A DNA stretch of 64,000 nt, taken from Hirudinaria manillensis (lineage: Eukaryota; Annelida; Clitellata; Hirudinida; Hirudinidae). Below the pieces are notes generated by a model that saw only the letters and a program-made list of their open reading frames with translations, was not told where the DNA came from and did no database searches. The translations under genes were made by a program, and so were the position numbers. Position 1 is the first letter of the stretch; the number at the start of each line of letters is the position of its first letter. The stretch covers positions 6,698,142-6,762,141 of the forward strand of contig CM067532.1 of NCBI GenBank assembly GCA_034509925.1, given 5' to 3'. Shown here one piece after another: positions 55,212-64,000 of the stretch.

Positions 55212-57154
55212 TTAAGTGCAAAAGCAGGAGTCTGGAGGAATTCTAAGCGATAAACTGTGGGGACATGTCTTTCTGCAGGCTGCTTGTAAATAATGTTGCA
55301 TTCTGTCTGATTCTCTGAATATTGTATCAGCTTGACATCTGCAATTTAAAAAAAAATTTAGTATATTTATTGTCACTTTTAAAGCTTCCAGCTTCATAAT
55401 AAACCTCGAATTTCGAAGTAAAGATTGACTTAATGAGAAAGTAATGTGAATTTAATGCTATAAAATCAAAGTGAACTGATTTGAAGCATGAGGCTCCATT
55501 TTAAAATTCGAAACTTCATCATTTCAGGAGCAATAAAAATAATTCCCAGGAATAATTCTGGGATTATAAACGAGAGTTTGCTGGTTTAAAGATTTTTCAT
55601 ATAAATTCAGATTAAATTGAATTTTCTTCTCGAATCCACAATCACACATTTCATCGCTTTCTAATCAGGTTACCAGACCGTGATTCCCAGGCGATGAAAG
55701 TATTGTCTATGACTCTTCAGGGTTTAGAAAGTCGCAACTGATGCAAGGATGCAAACAAATCAGACTATTCTCTCCTCGATTCCAAACAATAGTATTATAA
55801 ATATATCAAATATAAATTACGAATAACCATTAAAGTACTCAAATTAGTTACCATTAATGACTTTGAAAAGAACGAATCCTTGAAAAGTTCGGATTTGTAA
55901 AAAGAGCAGCCAAAAATAACTAAAAAGGGGCACACGCCATGTGCAGACATCTGAAGGTTTGTGCGAGATACGATTTCAAGTGTTTAGGCATTTCAGATTT
56001 GTTAAAATGATAAACATGTTTTGTTAATTCGGAGATGCTAATATTTTGATTTATTATCCTCCCACCTCAAAACGTTAAAAATTAAATAAAAATGCTGATC
56101 GATAACAAATAAGGGACCATTCATATTTTCATTCGATGCGTAGATGAATTTTTATTCCAGCTTGTTTTGTATTTATTTTCTAGAAATTCGATAAATTATG
56201 CTATATAAAATACTGAAACATGAAACTTGCTATTCGCTGAAGTGATTATAGCCATAGATCTATCGAACGGAAATCAATTGGACTAGAAATAAACATAACA
56301 ATTACAAGTGCTTCAATTATAATTAATAATATTTCGAAAGTAAAGAACAAGATTTTCATGTAAATTTATGGATAAGAACAATCGATTCTTCTTTCTATGC
56401 TTATTTTAAAAAGTAAATCTTAAATAATAATCGAAATTCTTTGACTGCCATGATCCTAAATGGCATCAGATAATTTATATCAATTCATTCCCGCGCCGAC
56501 AACGCTTTTGAAACATTGTAAATAAAATAAATGTTGATAATGAAATTATTATCGAGCATCAGAATGCAAAGGAATGAAATCATTCAAGTTTTTTTTCTCA
56601 CTTGTGATCGTCTCAAGGCAAACATGCTGCGAATATTTTTGCCACTTATGACTTGCCTTTATTGCATTAACTTTGTGATATTTTATAACTGATAACCGAA
56701 ATTATTTTGCAGTTAATAAATTACAACAACAAAAAATCTCCAAAATGGTTAAAGGCAGCAGCAACGACGTGGTTGAATTGGCGCTATATAATTTCGTCGC
56801 CGTAGCTGTCGATCTTTACGGAAGTAAATAAACGATCAAGATCATGGCAATAATAACAACAATGATAATCGTCGTCACTTTGATAATAAAAAAAATATAA
56901 TAATTCGGATAGCAATTAAAAATGATGATCATCACGGTTACGTCACAATAAGGTAATCCGAAAATGACATCAGGACTGAGAGGACGTTTAAACATTCCTT
57001 TGAAGTGCTTCAGTAAAGCATTGCTTGTACGTAAGATTAAGGATTATTAGAAGCGAGGGCCTATTTATGAATAATAATATTATTGTTGTTGTTGATGATG
57101 ATGATGATGATGATGATGATGTCGCTGACAACTGAGACGATAGCAATAATAATA

Positions 57155-57205
<51 letters not shown>

Positions 57206-60200
57206 TCCAGGTAAATTCTCAACTAGTAAACTAGCATAACAATGTTTCCTATTGTTTGATGACAAAATAACTGGGAAATGACTTCAATATTAAAGATAAA
57301 TCAAAGAAATTGGTCCGAAAAAATGTTAATAAAGAAGCATTGGCATGGAATAAGACATTGTTAATGTTGGCAGCGTTAATAATTATTTTATATTTCAGTC
57401 TAACCTGCAATTTTCAACGTCGAAAATCTCCCCTTGGCCACAGGGGAAATCGTTTTGGCAGACACAGGAACAAGTCTTGGTATCCCAGATCTTCCTGTGC
57501 GGGCATCGTTCGGTCCTCTTGCACTCGCAAGCGCAAGTCGATTGGTTGAAAACGTGGGTGAGGTCGTTGCAGTCATGGGCTTGCAATCGGCACTGACATT
57601 GGCAACTGACGTGCTCTTCGATGTCCACTTCAATGGTTCCATCTTCGTCAAAATTAGCGCCGTCGGTTCTTATAATCACAACCTAACCGGAAGACAGCTC
57701 AAGTCACCAAAAAGGAAAGTTAATCGGCAACAATAGCAAAGATAATAACAGCGAGAACATTAATAACGACATTAATGATCAGTTCTTTGGCGCCATGAGT
57801 AAAGATGCTAGAGTTCTCATTGCTAATGACCGGCTCGAAGAGAATATCCCGGACTATTTCTTGACATATCCGTTATACCACACGGCTTAAATTCCACTTA
57901 TTATGACTTATTGTTTGTTCTTAACGGTATCATAATGCTCTTAATGCAAGCTGCAAATTCGCGTCCAATCGCGCCGGAGAAACACACCGATACTGTTTTG
58001 GTTTCAGTCTGAACTGGAAGGCATGCCAACTCCCTGGAGTAACAACAGCCCGAACATCTGTTGGCAACGGTGCACAGAGGCCAATAAAACTGTTCCGACG
58101 AAGCTGGTTGGGGAATTGGAACCACCACCTCTTTGACTTGACAACCGGCGTATTCAGCCAACTCTGAATTATATGTATTATATTTCATTTGGATTAGTTT
58201 ATTGATTGATTAATTATTTTAAGATAATTTATTTTAACAACTAATTGAAAATAACTTAAAACTATCTATTATATTATATATTATAAATAAAATATAATAA
58301 CAACTATTATATATATATATAATGATGTTAATATTATTCATAATATTACCGAAGTGTTATTATTACTATCATTACTACTTTTAGCTCTATCGCCGTCATT
58401 AAATCTGAATGACTTGGAGGCACTTTATTGAATGAGTTCAATGTTTATCGGAGGGATGAAAGATTATTATAATTGGAGTATTTGTCAGGGATATTGTAAT
58501 TTGCCAGGGATAGCAATTATGAGCAGAGACTTCTCGGGCTTCACAAGAACTTCTGAGATTATATTTAGAGAGGATATTTGAATCTATTTCTGGTACTTTA
58601 AATTTCATTCCAAAACTTAACAATGAATGAATTTCAAATATTTGAAGGGCATTGGAAAAATTTAAACGGAAAATTACTGAAGTTTCAGATTAAAAGAAAC
58701 TTAAGCCAAATTTAAACAAATAAATTACAGCGTAATTAGAAATTAGTCAGGATATTAAAATACAAAGGATGACAGCAAAGTTTTCATTAAACGATCATTA
58801 CGAGGACGTCCAAGAAGCCGTACAGATGCTTTCCAGATAGTTCGGATATCCTTGACGATCATCCGGAACGATAGATTATCATACCCATAGAAACAATTAT
58901 ATTAATGAAAGGATATTTTAGCAAATCTGTCGTGAAAGGATCTCTTAATCGATTTCAAATTTTAGGAGCACATTAGAGTTAAGTTTCTGAAGAATAATGA
59001 TAGCGGAAACTCCCTAAAATACTCCTACACTTCGAATAAATAGTATGAACTCACCTTCTTCTGAGTTTCCTGGAAAAATAAAAACATGAAAAGATGTTTA
59101 ATAAGTTCAAATTCAATTTAATAATCGAGAATCTTAGATCTCACCTTGCTGGATGGGTAAATGACCTGAAAAAAAAATAAAAGTCAAAAATTATATTTTG
59201 AAAGTAACATTGTATAATTGATAATTAATGAAATGTTTAATTCAAATAAGTTCAAAAAGCTCATTATTTCATCGTCGTAATTATTTTGAGAGCGTATACA
59301 AATTCAAACTTACTGGACCCATTTGTGGCTGAAATGTACATCAACATATATTTAAAATTTTGAGGAAATTTGTTTAGACGATTGAAGCACATTTTAATGA
59401 TTTCAGCATCAATATTTTACAAGACATGACGCTCAGTGACACTAATATCCTAAATGTACGATATAATAACTTAAAATTACATAAAAAGAATATAACAGAA
59501 CCAAAAAGAGAGAGACAAGCATTCCAGGGTATGGAACATCAAGAAAAAATTACTGAGACCGAATGATGTGGGACCGTCTGAAACCTACGTGACAGCGTAG
59601 CTCGGGCGTCCATATCTCAACCCCATTATCATTAATTTCTTTTCATGTCCTGATACACAACACAACCCTCTGTTTATCTCCAATTTCACAGCATTTCAAC
59701 GCATAGCCAAGGAGCAGAGATTATTACGAGCTGTATTTTAATATAACTGAATACGTTCCGACGCCAATCAACACCCTTTCATCCTTGCAATGCTGGGCGC
59801 AACTCAGATGTAAACCAATGCAGCAATTGCCTCCCTATTTCTTGCAAACGGTTTGGATCGATGAAAATTGAAAATCGAGAAGTTGGATGTCAAAGCCCAA
59901 TCATATTTTTGCTCACCTTTTCTGACGAAGTATCTTAAGAAGTCTGAATGATTCCTCACTTGAGATAGACGAAGTGCCTGACTTTTAGAGAACTGGAACA
60001 AAAACCATTACATTTATTAAGTTTCAATCATTATTTAGCGCTTTACAGCAAAGCCAGTTGCTGGCATAAGACTTTACAAGTTTTATCCGCTACATTTAAT
60101 AAACTATTTATTTAGCTTATTAATAAATATTTATTAAAACCATCTCACCTGATAGACAGAATTAACGAAAGAATTGTGTGCAATGAGAAGCACGAGTGTT

Positions 60201-60241
60201 ATCAGAGCGACTAAGAATTTAAAACAATCGAAGAGTCTCAT
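55212..60241 (-). CDS. Secreted VEGF/PDGF-family growth factor (VEGF-C/PVF-like)
   Basis: Eight exons join in phase: 60149-60241 (ATG), 59917-59992, 59314-59328, 59145-59165, 59055-59069, 57988-58163, 57405-57682 and 55212-55338 (TAA), totalling 266 residues. The first exon is a signal peptide (MRLFDCFKFLVALITLVLLI). The growth-factor domain spans about residues 73-165, with VVPIPQPASSEQFYWPLC, CSGCC, CLPVQTETKTVSV and the distal Cys pair CQCQCR that complete the cystine-knot fold. The C-terminus carries VEGF-C-type repeats (STCACECKRTERC, CSCVCQNDFPC, ENCRC), ending SCFCT. Such ligands activate receptor tyrosine kinases of the VEGFR/PDGFR class. Three consecutive micro-exons of 15, 21 and 15 nt lie between the signal peptide and the core domain. 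The intron before the last exon is about 2 kb and contains the AAT microsatellite. Confidence 0.85.
57086..57202. repeat. GAT and AAT trinucleotide microsatellites
   Basis: (GAT)n runs at about 57091-57120, then (AAT)n at about 57145-57202, inside the last intron of the VEGF-like gene. The apparent poly-Tyr frame here is only the translated repeat. Confidence 0.9.
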
Positions 60242-60263
60242 CTCGACCAAGAACAACGGATTG

Positions 60264-60304
60264 GAAGCAACGACGACGACTACAACGACGACGACAACAA
60301 CAAA
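60264..60304. repeat. ACR trinucleotide repeat in VEGF-like leader
   Basis: This is a tract of ACG/ACA/ACT triplets just 5' of the VEGF-like start codon (minus strand). If transcribed it lies in the 5' UTR. It creates spurious poly-Thr and poly-Val frames. Confidence 0.75.
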
Positions 60305-60868
60305 ACCGCAACTAAAACTAGATACTCGTTCCAAATTTGTCAATCACTCCTCGCTATTTAAGAAAGTGGAAGCTTTCGATTTCAACGTCGATTGAAAAAT
60401 GCCGACTTTCTTCGCCGAACGATCCGAACAAGTGGTTGATAATGTTTAGACTGCTCATCTTCGATTTAAATACTCCCCGAGCGCCCACTCACCTCAAACA
60501 ACTGGAGCGTAATCGTGTGAAATCATGCAACTAACAGATAGACTCGATGCCCTAACAAACCTCAAACCACAAGAGGTTTATTAATTGATTCTCTGCGGCA
60601 TTGACAGTGACATTGACAGCTAACGTTATTAAAGATAACACTCTCCTAGGCAAAACACGCTCTCTACTTAAGCGTGACTCTGAGATTATATCATCTGTTT
60701 GTGAGAATATCGAACCAACGATTTATTGCTTTTTAACGAGACAACACGTGCAACAGTCAATTGCAGATTGATCAATTGATAAAGAGCTTAATTGGATTTT
60801 GTCTAAATAAAATTATTTTTCAATTATGAAATGTAATTCTTTTTTGTATCGAAAGAATCATCATTTCC
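60305..60868. other. Spacer between VEGF-like and Dickkopf-like genes
   Basis: Both neighbours are on the minus strand, so this region should contain the VEGF-like promoter and the 3' UTR of the upstream gene. No motif could be assigned with confidence. Confidence 0.4.
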
Positions 60869-61612
60869 TCAGAGACATCTCCCTTCTTGAAGGCGAGCCC
60901 ACTGCCATCCTGTAAAGTTGCATCTGTTGCTGACGCACTGATCGGTATCATGGCACAAGCTTCCAGTCGGTCTCTTCACGTCGCAGATGCCGTTGATGTG
61001 GAAAACTCTATTCTTTTGGCACACCAACCCGTTGCAACATTGGACATCCCTTTGACACAACTGACCCTGTTGTACGCACTCAACGCAGACGCCTTTCTAC
61101 GTAAAAAAAGATTCTTATCTCGAGTCTAGATAGACTTTCGAGCCGTTATTCAATTAGTGATGAATTAAGACAAGTTTGAGTTAAAACTTGATTGACGCCA
61201 TATTCGTACTTTGATGAGACTGTAACCATTCTTCCAATAGCACTGGTAGGAATCGCAGCAGGGAACCAACCCACCACATCGTTGGTCTTTCTTCCTGCAC
61301 TTCAAGATTCCTTCCTTGGCGTAATTGGCCACCGTTGACCAATCGGCGACATCTCCAGCGGCTCTCTGGAGGAGTTGTCTACGAGAAAATCTTGCTTTCA
61401 TCCTTTCATCGTTTTTAGTTTTATCGAGTAACTTACAGTTCTCTGGTAGTAATGATTATGACTTCATCTTCGTTGTCTGAAAATAAAAATGAATTATCAG
61501 AGAAAATTAATTGTCCTCGCTGCAGTGCCTTTTACTCACTCGGTTCTTCGTTTAAATCGATTTCGAAAGAAAATAACATTTGAAAATACATTAAAATGAC
61601 AAAACATCTCAT
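60869..61612 (-). CDS. Secreted cysteine-rich protein, Dickkopf/cystine-knot-like
   Basis: Four exons join in phase: 61540-61612 (ATG), 61437-61476, 61227-61402 and 60869-61092 (TGA), totalling 170 residues. The N-terminus is a signal peptide (MRCFVILMYFQMLFSFE) followed by an acidic stretch and a basic FSRRQ segment that could be a processing site. Two similar cysteine modules follow: C-x6-C-x5-C-C-x4-C-x6-C (starting CRKKDQRC) and C-x6-C-x5-C-C-x4-C-x10-C (starting CVQQGQLC), then a short third group (GSLCHDTDQC...CNF...GRC). The spacing resembles the first cysteine-rich domain of Dickkopf Wnt antagonists (CRRKKKRC...CC) and, equally, generic inhibitor-cystine-knot folds. Function is therefore unresolved; an extracellular ligand or antagonist is the likeliest role. 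No N-glycosylation-rich domain or membrane helix follows. Confidence 0.65.
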
Positions 61613-62896
61613 TTTGAGTTTTGTTCGAGCTGAATTCCATCTGACTAGCGGATGCTTTTTGGCGGCTTTTTAAAGCGAGGCCGATGAGAGTAATTGCTGC
61701 AATTTTGGCAGACTATTACACCTCAACCCTGGTTGTTCTCAGTTGCGGGCAGACTCCGCTCACGTAGTTCGAATCAATTTTTCCAATGTAAATTGACACC
61801 ATTCCGGCTCTTCGATAGATTAAAAGCAGATTGTTGGAAAATTGGATCTTCGAAAACATGAAATCACTCAATAAATTTGATAAATAATGATAAAAAATTA
61901 TCAATCAAATCGCCACGCATAAGGGATCCATAACATGGGAGAAAACATTGAAGAGAAAGAAGATACGTCCCCTTCAATAAGACATTCTGTAAAACGTTGG
62001 GTGTGGTGTTTGAAAAAAAAAAATACCAAGAAATTTATGTCTTCGCCATTTTGTTTCTTCAATCCATCAATCATAAGATCATTATCAGCGTTTCACAACT
62101 ATTAAAAATTGTAAGTTGAGCAGTTATTGGTTGATATATTCAATCGTAGTTGAGGTGGATTGATATTCTTTATAATTGAAGTTTAATCTGAAAATAATGA
62201 TCAACATTGTATAGCTTCTGTAGTTATTAATCGAATTTTCTGGACTGATGCGGGGAGGTCATGTAACATGAACGATCATCATAACTTTATTCTATAACAT
62301 GGCAACCACCATATGACCATCCATCACATTCTAGCTTTTTAAATGTCAGAGTTGGCAAAGAGTAATGAATGGCTGAAATCTGCGGACGTAAATAAAATAA
62401 TATTCGATTTAAATATTTGTCTTTTGTAGCTTTTTGTTTTCTGTTTCAATAAATTAAAATGCTTTTCAATAAATCTCGGTTTTTCATAAAGCATTCAGGC
62501 CATTAATTCTCAGATACAAATATTGGCATTTTCAATGAACTGTCTTTCCTGATTTGTGAGGTCTGATTTTATTAATAATACAATTAATAATGAATCTCTT
62601 ATAATATATATATATATATAACATAACATTCAACATATTAAAATACTTCAGTTATGCGGAAAAAAAGATATTTGTGGATTCTGTGGTCTGGAATCCTGTT
62701 TTTTCATTGAATCCGACAGAAGTATTAAAAGTTGATATCATTTGATTTTTGAAAAATCTCTACCTAAATCTTTCTTGGATTTCCTAGACGTCGTTTACCT
62801 AAGCCCACATCTTCAATATTATCTTGAATTAAATCAGGAGAGAGAACGAGTCATTTCAACATTCAAAATACTTCATTTGTGAAGAGTTTTTAAAGT
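61613..62896. other. Intergenic spacer
   Basis: This is AT-rich with an (AT)n tract near 62607-62622. A 62-codon minus-strand frame at 61716-61904 has no recognisable content. It probably includes the promoter of the cysteine-rich gene and the 3' UTR of the next gene. Confidence 0.4.
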
Positions 62897-64000
62897 TTAC
62901 GTGTTTTGATCACTCGGAGACATGACGATATGATGCTTGTCACGGCCTCGCACGATCAGGTATGCAAAAAACCCCCAACTCTTTCTAAAGTTCCATAAGC
63001 GATTCCAAGTGGAAAGGCTTATTTGGAAAGAGGACTGAAAACTTTTGCCAATTTCTTGGAGTTCAGCGATGTAACAATCGCATCATTTTATTAAAACGAT
63101 TTTAAAGTTTGGGGAAAGACGTGGAATTGTTAATTACATAACATGCAGTTAGAAACGGCAATTCTAAAAACCAACTTTTTGAAATCTCTCTTCTACAATA
63201 TTATTAGCAGATACTCTGAGTCTTAGCTAATAATAAATTTAAGGAAACATGTAAGTAACGACTGTTTTAATGTCTAATTGTGGGCCACCTTTTCCAGTTA
63301 TGATGCAAAAAAGTCTTTCTGCTGCAGCCTAAAAATAAATTCACGAACCGTTTCTAAATTTCGCAATCAAATTACATAATTAATTGTATAGCCGCCGTAT
63401 TACTATATTAATTTAATAAAAAGGCATTTTAGAACCTCATCGGCTTTTCCTTCGAGCAAATTGACTAAGTCGTCAGTCATCTTCTCCTGGCACTTTGGAA
63501 GGAATAAAATTGGACTGCAGGAGAGTAAACGATCACATATATAAATTGATAAATATCTTATTTATAATATTACATTTAACTTTAGCATTATGTATAAGAT
63601 TATATTACTTGGATTTTTATTTAGATAAGATTGTATTATATAGAACTTATCGACATTCTCACCATTTTTTTAACATGGTATTAAACCACCACGGTATTTT
63701 GCCTCTTTTTTTGGGATACAAAAGTCTACTGAAAAGGAAGAGGCTTTGATAATCGTCGGAACACCTAAAGAAGAGATAAGCAAGATCTCCTGCCTGAAAG
63801 AAAACGGACTTTAATTTTATTCTATTAGCATGGCATATCGCATCTCACAAACCCTTGGTGATTTCTCGCGCATAACATAAGCTTCATGGATCTTCCATAT
63901 GACATATAAACATTTGAGAAAGTGGTCATAAATTAGATCCTTTTCTAACGAGAATTCGTATTGATCGTCAGCTGGCTCTCGATTTTCCGAATATAATTTA
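62897..64000 (-). CDS. 3' end of an unrecognised multi-exon gene (continues past the right end)
   Basis: I do not recognise this protein. Phase-matched exons are 63853-64000 (open at the window edge), 63765-63793, 63436-63514, 63289-63328, probably 63176-63192, and a last exon 62897-63034 ending TAA. The joined partial product (about 150 residues) is helical and charged: LEKDLIYDHFLKCLYVIW, AGDLAYLFFSPILFLPK, KMTDDLVNLLEGKADE, AAAERLFCIITGK. The DLAYLFFSPILF segment vaguely recalls the NLA-x-x-FGP-x-LL element near the end of RhoGAP domains, but the catalytic Arg region would lie outside the window, so this is only a suggestion. The four larger exons have good splice sites; the 17 nt exon and last exon are weaker. 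Confidence 0.5.

Noticed and set aside
57080-57265. Frame with long poly-Tyr and poly-His runs
   Set aside because: It is a translation of the AAT/GAT microsatellites, not a gene.
57434-57736. Plus-strand 100-codon frame
   Set aside because: It is antisense to the cysteine-rich exon of the VEGF-like gene.
60134-60343. Frame with a long poly-Val run
   Set aside because: The Val run is the ACR trinucleotide repeat; only the downstream part from the ATG at 60241 is the VEGF-like signal-peptide exon.

Overview
This is animal (metazoan) nuclear DNA. The genes are split by many short GT-AG introns, the sequence is AT-rich, and the products are animal-specific (Wnt, Van Gogh, Piezo, a VEGF/PDGF-type growth factor, an Ajuba/zyxin-type LIM protein, an MS4A-like tetraspan). 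Most introns are about 60-500 bp and intergenic spacers are mostly 0.2-2 kb. Together with a CR1/L2-like non-LTR element, this suggests a compact non-vertebrate genome such as an early-branching or marine invertebrate. I cannot name the species. All gene models below were built by eye by joining splice-compatible exons whose reading phases match. Nothing was checked against a database.

Layout, left to right. Piezo N-terminal half (-, 1038-3827, runs off the left end); RMDN1-like TPR protein (-, 5362-7090); MS4A-like four-TM protein (+, 7920-9227); ankyrin/SOCS-box protein (+, 9927-12619); a weak nuclear-receptor-like exon (-, 12871-13137); a LINE fragment with an inverted 5' part (13611-14785); three-LIM Ajuba/zyxin-family protein (+, 15643-19642); GMP reductase (+, 21009-23002); PHD-JmjC histone demethylase of the KDM7 family (+, 24147-27953); a tiny three-exon candidate (+, 28539-29102); ARMC10-like armadillo protein (+, 29279-30788); plasma-membrane Ca2+-ATPase (-, 31070-36991); a tandem DUF1330-like protein (-, 39066-40475); Wnt (+, 40964-43366); compact ubiquitin-specific protease (-, 43543-47224); Van Gogh/VANGL (-, 48181-49767); TRAPPC3 (+, 50188-51041); XPNPEP3 (-, 51701-53638); VEGF/PDGF-like factor with micro-exons (-, 55212-60241); a secreted Dickkopf/cystine-knot-like protein (-, 60869-61612); and the 3' end of an unrecognised gene (-, 62897 to the right end).

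How they relate. These are ordinary single-copy housekeeping and signalling genes, not a co-regulated operon. Notable architecture: divergent pairs (RMDN1/tetraspan, DUF1330/Wnt, VANGL/TRAPPC3) and tightly packed convergent pairs (ARMC10/PMCA, Wnt/USP, TRAPPC3/XPNPEP3) whose poly(A) signals overlap or nearly overlap. A Wnt ligand and the planar-polarity protein Van Gogh lie within about 7 kb of each other. Two secreted cysteine-rich signalling-type proteins (VEGF-like and Dickkopf-like) are neighbours at 55-62 kb.

I do not see a clearly new biological system. The most distinctive observations are a run of three phase-1 micro-exons in the VEGF-like gene, a Ca2+-ATPase that appears to lack the calmodulin-binding tail, a tandem DUF1330 animal gene, a LINE copy with textbook twin-priming structure, probable GC-AG introns, and an intronic echo of a coding exon in the ankyrin/SOCS gene.
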